This document shows positions 1 through 11,165 of a DNA stretch of 64,000 nt, piece by piece; the stretch's first letter is position 1; each line of letters begins with the position of its first letter. Source of the DNA: Aquarana catesbeiana. Lineage: Eukaryota > Chordata > Amphibia > Anura > Ranidae. The stretch covers positions 18,805,018 to 18,869,017 of the forward strand of contig NC_133334.1 in NCBI RefSeq assembly GCF_042186555.1, in the 5' to 3' direction. The translations under genes were made by a program, and so were the position numbers. The notes under the pieces are model-generated. The model ran no database searches. It saw only the letters and a program-made list of their open reading frames with translations, and was not told the origin of the DNA.

Positions 1-645
1 AGCTTTAATGAAAGGGGCAGGCCAAGGTCAGTCAGTAGGTGGCACTGAGTCTAGGGCACATGTCCCTTCTGCCCCCATCCTAGCTTTAATGAAAGGGGCA
101 GGCCAGGGTCAGTCAGTAGCTGGCACTGAGTCTAGGGCACATGTCAATTCTGCCCCTGTCCTAGCTTTGATGAAAGGGGCAGTCAGTAGGTGGCACTAAG
201 TCTGGGGCACATGCCCATTCCTCCCCATCCTAGCTTTAATGAAAGGGGCAGGCCAGGGTCAGTCAGTAGGTGGCACTGAGTCTGGAGCACATGTCAATTC
301 TGCCCCCAAACTAGCTTTGATGAAAGGGGCAGTCAGTAGGTGGCACTGAGTCTGGGGCACATGCCCCTTCTTCCCCCTGTCCTAGCTTTGGTGAAAGAGG
401 CAGGCCAGGGTCAGTAAGTAGGTGGCACTGAGTCTGGAGCACATGTCAATTCTGCCCCCATCCTAGCTTTAATGAAAGGGGCAGTCAGTAGGTGGCACTG
501 AGTCTGGGGCACATGCCCCTTCTGCCCCCATGCTAGCTTTGATGAAAGGGGCAGGCCAAGGTCAGTCAGTAGGTGGCACGGAGTCTGGAGCACATGTCCC
601 TTCTGCCCCCCGTCCTAGCTTTGATGAAAGGGGCGGGTCAGGGTG
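1..645. repeat. Tandem repeat, 81-bp unit with 69-71-bp variants, about 9 copies
   Basis: The unit starts AGCTTTRATGAAAGGGGCAG and recurs at 1, 82, 163, 232, 313, 384, 465, 535 and 617. Long units carry an extra GGCCARGGTCAGT block that short units lack. The array is cut by the window edge, so its true length is unknown. Short open frames on both strands repeat the unit and are not genes. Confidence 0.95.
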
Positions 646-1365
646 AGGAAAGGGCTAGATGATGCTGGACACCCTCCTGCCAGGAAATGAGAAGGAGCTC
701 TATCTGACTTGCTGCAGCTTCTAATGCACATTGTGAGAAGCTCACAGTGTGCGGTGAAATCAGAGTGAACCATTTCAGTCCAGGAGAGGAGCCGGTACAA
801 CAGTGCAAGACTGAAGGGAAGATTTAATCATCTGGTGCAGCGGTGAAGTGGAAGTTTGCAGCTCCGACAGTTTATGGTGTAAATCTTGCAGAATGTCCAT
901 TTGGCCCGCCGCCGTATGGTGACCCGTCTCTGTACAGATGGTGGGGTTGGGTGAGGTCCTCTCGCCATCATTACCTGGCAGTGCGGTACGCGGTCAGTCA
1001 GTCCTCCATCCCCGGTTTTCCCGGCTATAATCTTCATCCTGGTATTGCTTATCATTCCAGAGACAGGTGCAGAGCCCTCGTCATGGCTAATAAGCGGAGC
1101 GATAACAACACTCTTCCCGTGTAACAAACCCCATAAAACGGCCATAAAGAGGACTGGACTTCATCCCGACAAATCGCACACCGGAATTGCTATTTGAGAG
1201 GCTGCAACCAGTGAGGTTACCTCTCCCCGATCGTACCGTCTTCTCTACATCTACCAACCTCTATGTGGCACCGGCCTGCCCCAAGAATTGTAGACACTCC
1301 TTACAGCACACAGCTTTAGGAAATGGAAAGGAGATTTTACAATCTATATATCTAATATATATAGG
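646..1365. other. Intron sequence without a recognised element
   Basis: The composition is mixed with no clear repeat structure. The stretch at about 900-1120 is relatively GC-balanced and non-repetitive. I see no gene, RNA or transposon end here. Confidence 0.5.
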
Positions 1366-1642
1366 TGATACTCGAAAAATTTGAATATCGTGCAAAAGTT
1401 CATTTATTTCACTAATGCAACTTAAAGGATGAAACTAATATATGAGATAGACTCAAGATAGTTCAAGCCGTGATTTGTCAGAATTGTGATGATTATGGCT
1501 TACAGCTCATGAAAACCCCAAATCCACCATCTCAGACAATTAGAATATTGTGAAAAGGTGGAACATTCTAGGCTCAAAGTGTCCCACTCTAATCGGCTAA
1601 TTAAGCCATAACACCTGCAAAAGGGTTCCTGAGCCTTTAAAT

Positions 1643-1790
1643 CAGGGATCCTCAAACTACGGCCCTTCAGCTGTTGCGGAACTACACATCCCATGAGGCA
1701 TTGTAAAACCCTGGCATTCACAGACATGACTAGGCATGATGGGAATTGTAGTTCCTGAACAACTGGAGGGCCGTAGTTTGAAGACCCCTG
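1643..1790. mobile_element. hAT-type MITE (148 bp) with 8-bp target duplication
   Basis: The target duplication CTTTAAAT lies at 1635-1642 and again at 1791-1798. Inverted ends read CAGGGATCCTCAAACTACGG and, reversed, CAGGGGTCTTCAAACTACGG. Both carry the CAACTGGAGGGCC-like subterminal block. It is too short to code for anything and would need a hAT transposase in trans. It inserted into the older Tc1 element. Confidence 0.95.
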
Positions 1791-1833
1791 CTTTAAATGG
1801 TCTCTCGGTCTGGTTCAGTAGGCGTCACAATCA

Positions 1834-3102
1834 TGGGAAAGACTGCTGACCTGCCAGTTGTGCAGAAAACCATCACTGACACCCTTCATAAGGAGGAAAA
1901 GCCTCAAAAAGGTAATTGCGAAAGAAGTTGGATGTTCCCAAGGTGCTGCATCAAAGCACATTAATAGAAAGTTATGTGGAAGGGAAAAGTGGGGAAGAAA
2001 AAGGTGCACAATGGGTGACCTCAGCCTGGAGAGGATTGTCAGGAAAAGGCCTTCAAAAGTGTTAGGGACTTTCACAAGGAGTGGACTGAGGCTGGAGTCA
2101 GTGCATCAAGAGCCACCACCCTGGACATGGACTTCAAATGTTGTATTCCTCTTGTCAAGCCACTCCTGAACACCAAACAACGTCAGAAGCGTCTTACCTG
2201 GACTAAAGAAGAACAGACCTGGTCTTGTTGCTCAGTGGTCCAAAGTCCTCTTTTCTGATGAGTGCAAATTTTGCATCTCATTTGGAAACCAAGGACCCAG
2301 AGTATGGAGGAAGAATGGAGAGGCACAACACCGCAAGATGCTTGAAGTCCAGTGTGAGGTTTCCACAGTCTGTGTTGATTTGGGGAGCCGTGTCATCTGC
2401 TGGTGTTGGTCCACTGTGCTTCATTAAGTCCAGGGTCAACGCAGCCGTTTACCAGGAGATTTTGGAGCACTTCATACTTCCTTCCACAGACGAGCTCTAT
2501 GGGGATGCTGACTTCATTTTCCAGCAGCACTTGGCACCTGCCCACACTGCCCAAAAGCACCAAAACCTGGTTCAATGACCGTGGGATTACAGTGCTTGAT
2601 TGGCCAGCAACCATAGGCGTGCACAGCCCATTGCATTAGGGTGTGCACCCCAAAGCTCAAACACATATGCATGTGTATATATACTGGCAGTGTCAGTAGA
2701 GCAATAGACAGTGTCAGTAGAGCAGTGGATGGAGTCAGTAGTTTTTATTTTTATTATTTTTTACAGTTTTATTATTTTTATTTTGCTATTTGGGAAATCT
2801 GCGCCTAAATGGGGAATCTGCGCCACAGGGGGTGATTAGGGTGTGCCCAGGCACACCTGGCACACCGTGTGCGCACGCCTATGCCAGCAACCTCACTTGA
2901 CCTGAACCCCATAGAGAATCTATGGGGCATTGCCAAGAGAAAGATAAGAGACATGAGACCGAACAATGCAGAAGAGCTGAAGGCTGCTATTGAAGCATCC
3001 TGGTCTTCCATAAGACCTCAGCAGTGCCACAGGCTGATCGATTCCATGCCACGCCGCATTCAGGCAGCAATTGCTGCAAAAGGGGCCCAAACCCAGTACT
3101 GA
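1834..3102 (+). pseudogene. Tc1-type transposase, disrupted
   Basis: The N-terminus MGKTADLPVVQK and the helix-turn-helix region with AKEVGCSQGAASKHI are the DNA-binding part of a Tc1 transposase, a cut-and-paste enzyme that binds the terminal repeats and acts in the nucleus. The catalytic region is recognisable: a first Asp in LFSDE near 2258, a second near 2520 in FQQHLAPAHT where the usual QDLAPAHT Asp has become His, and the last acidic residue in DLNPIENLWG near 2900. Frameshifts near 2000-2170 and the 272-bp insertion at 2612 break the frame. The His substitution alone would remove activity. Confidence 0.88.
2612..2883. mobile_element. hAT-type non-autonomous element (272 bp) with 8-bp target duplication
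   Basis: CCAGCAAC at 2604-2611 repeats at 2884-2891. Ends are CATAGGCGTGC and GCACGCCTATG. The interior holds a GTGTCAGTAGAGCA direct repeat and an AT-rich stretch. It splits the Tc1 transposase between the Asp2 and final acidic catalytic regions. Confidence 0.93.
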
Positions 3103-3319
3103 GTACATATGCATGCTTATACTTTTCAGAGGTCCGATATTGTTCTATGTACAATCTTTGTTTTATTGATTGCATGTAATATTCTAATTTTATAAGATTG
3201 TGGATTTGGGGTTTTCATGAGCTGTAAGCCATAATCATCACAATTATGGCAAATCACGGCTTGAACTATCTTGCTTTGCATGTAATGAGTCCATCTCATA
3301 TATTAGTTTCACCTTTTAA

Positions 3320-4310
3320 CCACTTAAGCCCCGGACCATTTGGCTGGCCAAAGACCAGAGCACTTTTTGCGATACGGCACTGCGTCGCTTTAACTGACAA
3401 TTGCGCGGTCGTGCGACGTGACTCTCAAACAAAATTGACGTCCTTCATTTTCCCCACAAATAGGTATTTGATCACCTCTGCGATTTTTATTTTTTGCGCT
3501 ATAAACAAAAATAGAGCGACAATTTTGAAAAAAAAAACGCATTATTTTTTACTTTTTGCTATAATAAATATCCCCAAAAAATATATAAAAAAACAACTTT
3601 TTTTCCTCAGTTTAGGCCGATACGTATTCTTCTGCATATTTTTGATAAAAAAATTAGCAATAAGCGTATATTGATTGGTTTGCGCAAAAGTTATAGCGTC
3701 TACAAAATAGGGGTTCGTTTTTTGGCATTTTTATTAATAATTTTTCTTTATTAGTAATGGCGGCGATCTGCGTTTTTTTTTTTTTTTTTTTAATCGTGAC
3801 TGCAACATTATGGCGGACACATCGGACAATTCTGACACATTTTCGGGACCATTGTCATTTTTACAGCGATCAATGCTAAAAAAAAATTACATTGATTACT
3901 GTAAAAATGACACTGGCAGTGAAGAGGTTAACCACTAGCTGGCTAGGAAGGGGTTAAGTGCGTCCTATGGAGTGATTCTAACTGTTAGGGGGCGTGGCTA
4001 TGAGTGACACTTCACTGATCACCGCTCCCGATCACAGGGAGCTATGATCAGTGACAGTGTCACTAGGCAGAACAGGGAGATGCTTGTTTACATTATCATC
4101 TCCCCGTTCTTCAGCTCCGCGAGACGATCGCGGGTATCTCCGTGGACATCGAGTCCGCGGGTCCCGCGATCCTCCTCACGGAGCTCGTGGCAGGGTCGTG
4201 CGTGTGCGCTGCCCACACGGCAGCAAATTCAAAGAGATGTACAGGTACGCCCATTTGCCCAGCAGTGCCATTCTGCTGACGTATATGTACATGCGCTGGT
4301 CGTTATGTGG
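3320..4310. mobile_element. TTAA-flanked non-autonomous element (991 bp), Kolobok/piggyBac-like
   Basis: TTAA occurs at 3316-3319 and 4311-4314. Ends are CCACTTAAGCCCCGGACCAT and GTTATGTGG. Characteristic blocks are GCGCTATAAACAAAAATAGA and GGTTTGCGCAAAAGTTATAG. TTAA target choice is shared by Kolobok and piggyBac families and I cannot decide between them. The same family recurs at 18.8, 21.5, 28.2 and 29.7 kb. Confidence 0.88.
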
Positions 4311-4370
4311 TTAAGTTGCATTAGTGAAATAAATGAACTTTTGCATGATATTCTAATTTTGTCGCGTATA

Positions 4371-5060
4371 CTATCATGATTGAGGTGATGATTTGTAGGT
4401 ATAGGGTGTGTAAACCAAAATAGAAATGATATGTGAATTGTGGGAATGGCAAAAGGAAGAGGGGATATGTGCATTAGCTGGAAAAGTGAGGTGCTTGGTG
4501 GGTAAAGCCGAGTGATTTAGTGATCGGGGGATGGTCCTCACAGCGGCTGTCTGCTGAATATAAATTCAGTATTGTGATTTATTTATAAAGCCAAATTAGC
4601 GGGCGAGCGTTAATCAGGAGCGATAAATTGTCCCGGTGTTTACCGATGACGTCCTCATTGATCGCTGACTGCTCAGCACTCCATCATTGTTACAGCTGCT
4701 TCAGGTCTTTCCTCTCCGTTGCTGCCGATTAGCGCCCCGAGAAATCCCACCGCAGGCGAGACGTGCGCGTTACCGCCGTGTACAGACTGCACCCACTTAA
4801 AGGGATGTGCAGTTTTTTGTTTTTTTTTATGGTCGCAACTGTTTTTAAAGGGAGTTTCTAGGCATGTGTGTGGCATGTTTTCACCTGTCGTCACCGGCCC
4901 AGGCTGGTTTTAACATTAACTTGTTTACATTTAGCGAGTCTGCACTGTACAGAGGATAGAATAGCCTTAAAACTCAGCTTCTGGACAATATTACCAACAG
5001 TATAGCACCACATCCCTTAGTTAATTTGTTCTGCTTGACCCCCTGAACTATTATCAATTG
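4371..5060. other. Non-repetitive intron stretch
   Basis: No transposon ends or tandem structure. The segment 4540-4780 is evenly composed and contains TTTATTTATAAAGCCAAATT and a CRE-like TGACGTCC at about 4646. It is discussed as a possible regulatory element; no gene is seen. Confidence 0.45.
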
Positions 5061-5064
5061 CAAT

Positions 5065-5255
5065 ATATTTTGGGAAGGCTCTGATATTCATTTGGACAGC
5101 GTACCCTGAGGAAGCCCCATTTTAGGGCGAAACATGTTGGGAACCACACCATCGTGCTGTACCTTTTTAAGGACTGTGCTGTATGAGTCTTTTCTAATGC
5201 AACTGCGCTGTTTTTATGTATTAATAAAATGTACACTTTTTAATAAATTTTTCCT
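5065..5255 (+). repeat. Copy of the dispersed CGAAACGCGTT-type short element
   Basis: The core at 5127-5141 reads GCGAAACATGTTGGG, preceded by TGAGGAAGCCCCATTTTAG, which can pair around the core, and followed by AATAAA motifs near 5222 and 5244. The same layout recurs elsewhere in the window (see findings). Confidence 0.6.
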
Positions 5256-5569
5256 ATTGATTTAATATGTACCCAAAAGATCCCACAAATCTCCGATATA
5301 CTATAGAATAGACTTGTCTGCAGACCAGGACTAAAAACAAGGAGGCTATTGGGGATTCCTCTACCCCCCAGAGTTGGATGTCTGGAATTAGATGTGCAAT
5401 TTGAGTTACAAATTGAAATTCAGACAAGATTTCCGTTATTCTGAGATTTGGATGTATCCGAATTTCAAAATTACTGAACGATAGTAATGGATTTCAACAA
5501 ATCTGATACAAAAATTTTAACAAAACAAATGATCAAATTCTAATATGAATTTTGAAATGGAAACATATT

Positions 5570-5880
5570 GTAATAAATACAGTAAGGTAAAAAAAAATAT
5601 ATTATATTCTATAGAATAGAATAAAATAGAACAGAGTAGAAAAGAATACAATAGAATAAAACAGAATAGAATGCAATAAAATAAAACTGAATAGAATAAA
5701 AGAGAAAATAAAAGAATAGAAAATAAAGGAATGGAAAAAAATAGGAAATAAGCATAGAATAGATTAGAATAGATTAAAATAGAATATAGCCGTCTTCCCA
5801 AAAATCGAATTTTGAAAATAGAATAGAATAGAATACAGCCATCTTCTGAAATTCAAATTTCGAAGAGAATAAATTAGAAT
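5570..5880. repeat. Degenerate pentanucleotide repeat (TAGAA)n
   Basis: Long runs of ATAGAATAGAAT with drift fill about 5600-5880. The reverse-strand version (TTCTA)n recurs at 14.4-15.1 kb. Hydrophobic reverse-strand frames here are artefacts of the repeat. Confidence 0.9.
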
Positions 5881-5930
5881 ATAATCTTTGAATTCGAAAT
5901 TAACATTTCGGAAGGACCAATTAAAGGGGG

Positions 5931-6870
5931 TTGTAAAGGCAGAAGGTGCATTCTTTGCATTAAAGTGATTGTAAATAATCACCTTGTAAAACAACCCATT
6001 CAGTTTAAAATAGAAATGAAGCCAAAACATTTTTGTATAGATATAAAAAAAATATATAATTACCTTTTTCCCCTTTTTATTTATTTAATTTATTATTATT
6101 ATTTTTTTTATAAGTGATCACATTCCCACTGTTCTCAGCTGCATAAGAGCTGGGGGAGGAGAAGCAGCAGTGCACTGAGCTTCCCAGGGAATGGCAAGTT
6201 TTGATCATTGGAGGAGGGCACACTGAGTTCCCAGCACAGTTGGAGAACTGACCACGCTGTGCTCTCATGCTTAGTGCGGTCAGTTTTTAATAGGAAAGCA
6301 GAGGGATTGGCAGGATCACCAGGGATTTCACATAAAGGAAGCAATACAAAGAGAACAGGAGACTTTATCTCATACAAGTACATGGTACAGCAGCCACATA
6401 TCAGGAATATGAAGTGTTGGTGTAACAAACGCTTTAAGATAAAAAAAAAACCTTCTGTGTGTAGCAGCACCCCTCTAATTACTTACCTGAGCCCCATCTC
6501 TCTCCAGGGATGTCCACGAATGTCTAAGCTGTCCAGGACACTCCTCCTGATTGGCTGAGACACAGCAGGGGCGCCTCTGTCAATCAAAGTCAGTCAGCAA
6601 ATCAGGGGAGAGAGAGGGGGCGGGGCTGGGTTGGGGCTCCATGCCTGATTGGACACGCAAAGCTGTGACTCAGCTCGGGTGCCCCCATAGAGAGCTGCTG
6701 ACTGTGGGGGGCACTCGATAGGAAGGAGAAGCCAGGAGCACAGAAGAGGTGACCCGAGAAGTGGAGGATCGGGGCTGCTCTGTGCAAAACCAACTGCAAC
6801 AGAGCAGGGAAGTATAACATGTTTTGTTTTTTTGTTTTTTAAACAAGACTTTAGTATCACTTTAATAATT
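5931..6870. mobile_element. Two adjoining short TTAA-ended MITEs
   Basis: The left part (about 5931-6435) begins TTAAAGGGGGTTGTAAAGGC and is the reverse complement of 17570-18045. The right part (about 6436-6870) ends with GTATCACTTTAA and matches 17150-17570, including a CTCTGTGCAAAACNAGCTGC-like block. The same pair occurs in both places in opposite relative order, so this is likely a composite or preferred co-insertion. No coding capacity. Confidence 0.75.
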
Positions 6871-7203
6871 TTAAATCAAATTCAAATACTTTTTGAATCT
6901 GGTTGAAAGCTAAAAAACAAAACAAAATTCTGTTATGAATGCAAGGAAACCAAATTAGTAACTTAAATAGATACAAAACAAAACACATTTCTTTTGTTCT
7001 GCACATGTCTGGTCTGGAATGGTATATGGAATCAAATCGAATCGAATATGGAACGTTGGGGGGGGGCAGGGTTTCATGCTCGTTTTATTCTTCCATTTTC
7101 AAGCATTCATTTTTTTATCATGGCTGCTTGTTCTTTCCTGAATGTCATCTACCCACCATGTTCTTTTCTTATCCCTTTCCCATTCTTTACCTTCTCCCCA
7201 GTC

Positions 7204-9326
7204 AAGTTACATAGTTACATAGTAGGCGAGGTTGACACAAGTCCATCAAGTCCAACCTATGTGTGTAATTGTGTGTCAGTATTACATTGTATATCCCTGT
7301 ATGTTGCGGTCATTCAGGTGCTTATCTAATAGTTTCTTGAAACTATCGATGCTCCCCGCTGAGACCACCGCCTGTGGAAGGGAATTCCACATCCTTGCCG
7401 CTCTTACAGTAAAGAACCCTCTACGTAGTTGAAGGTTAAACCTCTTTTTTTCTAATTTTAATGAGTGGCCACGAGTCTTATTAAACTCCCTTCTGCGAAA
7501 AAGTTTTATTTCTATTGTAGGGTCACCAGTACGGTATTTGTATATTGAAATCATATCCCCTCTCAAGTGTCTCTCCAGAGAGAATAAGTTCAGTGCTCGC
7601 AACCTTTCCTCATAACTAAGATCCTCCAGACCCTTTATTAGCTTTTTTGCCCTTCTTTGTATTCGCTCCATTTCCAGTACATCCCTCCTGAGGACTGGTG
7701 CTCAGAACTGGACAGCATACTCCAGGTGCGGCCGGACCAGAGTCTTGTAGAGAGGGAGAATTATCGTTTTATCTCTGGAGTTGATCCCCTTTTAATGCCA
7801 ATATTCTGTTTGCTTTGTTAGCAGCAGCTTGGCATTGCATGTCATTGTTGAGCTGTCATCTACTAGGACCCCCATGTCCTTTTCCATCCTAGATTCCCCC
7901 AGAGGTTCTCCCCCCCAGTGTATAGATTGCATTCATATTTTTGCCACCCAAATGCATTATTTTACATTTTTCTACATTGAACCTCATTTGCCATGTAGTC
8001 GCCCACCCCATTAATTTGTTCAGGTCTCAGGTCGCAAGGTTTCCACATCCTGCGGAGAAGTTATTGCCCTGCTTAGCTTAGTATCGTCCACAAATACAGA
8101 GATTGAACTGTTTATCCCATCCTCCAGGTCATTTATGAATGTATTAAATAGGATTGGTCCCAGCACAGAACCCTGAGGGACCCCACTACCCACCCCTGAC
8201 CATTCCGAGTACTCCCCATTTATCACCACCCTCTGAACTCGCCCTTGTAGCCAGTTTTCAATCCATGTACTCACCCTATGGTCCATGCCAAACCTTATTT
8301 TGTACAGTAAACGTTTATGGGGAACTGTGTCAAATGCTTTTGCAAAATCCAGATACACCACGTCTACAGGCCTTCCTTTATCTAGATGGCAACTCACCTC
8401 CTCATTGAAGGTTAATAGATTGGTTTGGCAAGAACGATTCTTCATGAATCCATGCTGATTACTGCTAATGATACTGTTCTCGTTACTAAAATCTTGTATA
8501 TAGTCCCTTATCATCCCCTTCAAGAGTTTACATACTATTGATGTTAGGCAAACTGGTCTGTAATTCCCAGGGATGTATTTTGGGCCCTTTTTAAATATTG
8601 GTGCTACATTGGCTTTTCTCCAATCAGCTGGTACCATTCCAGTCAATAGACTGTCTGTAAAAATTAGGAACAATGGTCTGGCAATCACTTGACTGAGTTC
8701 CCTAAGTACCCTCGGATGCAAGCCATCTGGTCCCGAAGATTTATTAATGTTAAGTTTCTCAAGTCTAATTTTAATTAACCATGGCGGTGCTTCTTGTGTT
8801 GTGTCATGAGGATAAACACTGCAGTTTTGGTTACTGAAGCCCCCCGATTCACTTGTGAATACTGAGGAGAAGAATAAATTCAATACCTTCACCATCTCCC
8901 CATCCTTTGTAACCAGATGTCCTTCCTCATTCTTTATGGGGCTAATATGGTCTGTCCTCCCTTTTTTACTGTTTACATACTTAAAGAATTTCTTGGGATT
9001 TTTTTTGCTCTCTTCCGCTATGTGTCTTTCATGTTCTATCTTAGCTGTCCTAATTGCACCCTTACGTTTCTTGTTGCATTCTTTATAAAGTCTGAATCCT
9101 GAGGATGATCCCTCAACCTTGTATTTTTTGAAGGCCTTCTCCTTTGCTTTTATATGCATTTTTACATTGGAGTTAAGCCATCCAGGACTTTTGTTCGCTC
9201 TTTTAAATTTATTACCCAATGGGATGCATTGGCTAATGACCTTATTTAATATGCTCTTAAAGCAAACCCATCTCTCCTCTGTGTTCTTTGTTCCTAATAT
9301 TTTATCCCAATCTATGTCTTTTTAGC
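7204..9326 (-). mobile_element. Rex1/CR1-like LINE, 5'-truncated
   Basis: The 3' end carries the TTACATAGTTACATAG tail typical of a frog LINE, and coding sequence extends without interruption from about 9326 to 8020 on the minus strand. The 5' part, with endonuclease, is missing, which is usual for target-primed insertion. It is oriented like NELL1, so it would be read through in the pre-mRNA. A 3'-end fragment of the same family sits at 21367-21446. Confidence 0.88.
7282..9326 (-). pseudogene. LINE ORF2 reverse transcriptase, C-terminal part, disrupted
   Basis: The enzyme copies LINE RNA into DNA at a nicked target. A 399-residue open frame (9219-8020) contains the RT blocks in order: NKSSGPDGLHPRVL, WRKANVAPIFKKG, NYRPVCLTSIVCK, DVVYLDFAKAFDTVPH, GVPQGSVLGPILF and FVDDTKLS. 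The catalytic box is FVDD in place of the usual F/YADD. Beyond the stop at 8020 the frame continues in other phases with WQMRFNVEKCK, LVRPHLEYAVQF and, from 7671 to 7282, the C-terminal IQRRAKKLIKGLEDLSYEER and RMWNSLPQAVV blocks. Stops near 8020 and 7706 and at least one frameshift make it non-functional. The upstream part of the polymerase and the endonuclease are absent. Confidence 0.9.
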
Positions 9327-9359
9327 ATAGCATTAATGTAAAAAAATTGGCATATCCCT

Positions 9360-9480
9360 TTAATATTCCTTCCAACAGACGTGGTTTTGTTTGATGGACT
9401 CTTTGCAGCACCTCTTCATTGATGATCATGTCCGTCCAGCTGATTTTCAAAATCCTCATGTAGCACCGCAGTTCAAAACT
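9360..9480 (-). pseudogene. Short C-terminal fragment of a second non-LTR retrotransposon
   Basis: Minus-strand translation gives ELRCYMRILKISWTD followed by NEEVLQRVHQTKP. This resembles the conserved CYRRILRISWTD...NEEVL segment after the reverse transcriptase of some vertebrate LINEs. The match covers only about 35-40 residues and the clade is not resolved. Confidence 0.6.
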
Positions 9481-9670
9481 TCTTTATTAGATACATTGTG
9501 ATGAAAAGACCAGACTTTTATGTTTGTAGCAATCTTCTCTTCCATCAACAATGTTCTTCAGGATTTCATTGATCTGTTTTCCAAGATTTTAGAAATTACC
9601 TGCTCTATTTTTCCATTTTCAAGCTTTAGTTTTACTTTAGACAACCAAAAATACACACTTGCCTGTATAC

Positions 9671-9698
9671 ACATATATATATATATATATATATATAT
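9671..9698. repeat. (TA)n microsatellite
   Basis: A run of alternating TA follows CACA. No function inferred. Confidence 0.95.
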
Positions 9699-10004
9699 GT
9701 TGCGGCTTGCAAGTGGTTTACCGGGGTTATAGCTGAAGCTATTGGCCATAACTCCAGTATTTTCTTTTTTTTTCAGCTGGTGATTCTCTTTCTAATATAA
9801 GCAGTCTGAGCAGCTAATTGGCCACTGGATTGCTTTCAGAAGAAGCAGGAGGGGTCATCTGCCCCCTACCGCCAATTGCTTGTGTTTTTTTAGAGATTGA
9901 GAGACTGCAGCCTGGAAAAAAGCTGAGGGAGTGAGTGCTACAGGACAAAGAAAGAGGCGTGTGCTGGGTGGAAGCTAGAGAGAGAGACACACTGCCCGGT
10001 GTCA

Positions 10005-10580
10005 CCGGAGAGAGAGCTACGCTACCCAGCACCACCAAAGAGAGCCGCGCTACCCAGCACCACCAAAGAGAGCCGCGCTACCCAGCACCACCAGAGAGCC
10101 ACGCTACCCAGTGCCACCAGAGAGAGCCACGCTACCCAGCGCCACCAGAGAGAGGCACGCTACCCAGCGCCACCAGAGAGAGGCACGCTACCCAGCGCCA
10201 CCAGAGAGAGGCACGCTACCCAGCGCCACCAGAGAGAGGCACGCTACCCAGCGCCACCAGAGAGAGGCACGCTACCCAGCGCCACCAGAGAGAGCCACGC
10301 TTCCCAGCGCCACCAGAGAGAGCCACGCTTCCCAGCGCCACCAGAGAGAGCCACGCTTCCCAGCGCCACCAGAGAGAGCCACGTTTCCCAGCGCCACCAG
10401 AGAGAGCCACGCTTCCCAGCGCCACCAGAGAGAGCCACGCTTCCCAGCGCCACCAGAGAGAGCCACGCTTCCCAGCGCCACCAGAGAGAGCCACGCTTCC
10501 CAGCGCCACCAGAGAGAGCCACGCTTCCCAGTGCCACCAGAGGGCCACGCTGCCCAGCGCCATCAGAGAGAGACTGCCAG
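10005..10580. repeat. 28-bp minisatellite, about 20 copies
   Basis: The unit contains CACGCTWCCCAGCGCCACC and AGAGAGAG, with a period of 28 bp (for example 10156 and 10184). Because 28 is not a multiple of 3, the three forward frames all translate to rotated versions of the same ARG/PRO-rich peptide, and none contains a stop. Left copies carry CTACCC and right copies CTTCCC, showing two homogenised subfamilies with a boundary near 10300. The 232-275-residue open frames here are by-products. Confidence 0.93.
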
Positions 10581-10844
10581 GGTACAGGCATGCTACACTA
10601 CTGACCAGAATTTTCCCCGGGGAACCCAGAGTGAGCGATCGTCCAGCCAGAGGGATCACTGCTGTAGTTTTGCTAGGTCTGGGAAGAGGGCCTGTCGGCC
10701 ATTATCCGTTACTTATCCTAGGGACTGTACTACACCTGCAGTCTCTGACCATGACAATGTGATAATGACATTATCTAAAAGGGGCGGTGCATGGGTGACC
10801 CTAAAATGATGCCCCCCCCGAAAAAAGTTTTGCGGACGCCCATG

Positions 10845-11165
10845 GGTGGAGGAATTTGACTGACCTGCACAGAGTCCTGACCTCAACCCGTTAGATAACC
10901 TTTGGGGTGAATTAGAGTGGAGACTGTGAGCCAGGCCTTCTAGTCCAACATCAGTGCCTGACTTCACAAATGCACTTCTAGAAGAAGGGTCAAACATTCC
11001 CATAGACACACTCCTAAACCCTGTGGACGGCCTTCCCAGAAGAGTTGAAGCTGTTATAGCTGCAAAGGGTAGGACAACTCAATTTTGAACCCTACGGACT
11101 AAGACTGGGATGCCATTAAAGTTCATGTGTGTGTAAAGGCAGGTGTCCAAATATGAATATGAAAT
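10845..11165 (+). pseudogene. 3' remnant of a Tc1-type transposon
   Basis: Forward translation across frameshifts gives DLNPLDNLWGELEW-like, then RPSSPTSVPDF and LPRRVEAVIAAKG, the C-terminus of a Tc1 transposase with the last catalytic acidic residue region. It is followed by a 3' end ending near AGGCAGGTGTCCAAATATG. The N-terminal two thirds and the left end are missing. Confidence 0.8.

Larger units (their letters stand above)
1366..4370 (+). mobile_element. Tc1/mariner-type transposon, inactive, hosting three younger insertions
   Basis: Inverted ends of about 80 bp match at the two sides: the left end reads ATATCGTGCAAAAGTTCATT and the right end is its near-perfect reverse complement around 4315-4365, next to TA. 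A transposase reading frame runs from ATG at 1834 to TGA at about 3102. It is interrupted by a hAT MITE (1643-1790, before the gene), a second hAT-type element (2612-2883, inside the gene) and a TTAA element (3320-4310, inside the right terminal repeat). Removing the three insertions leaves an element of about 1.6 kb, normal for Tc1. Confidence 0.9.

Noticed and set aside
5517..5801. Hydrophobic 94-codon reverse frame that looks like a membrane protein
   Set aside because: Phe/Ile/Leu/Tyr-rich translation of the (TAGAA)n repeat.
9935..10809. Three overlapping Arg/Pro-rich open frames of 201-275 codons
   Set aside because: Same peptide in all frames, caused by a stop-free 28-bp tandem unit.
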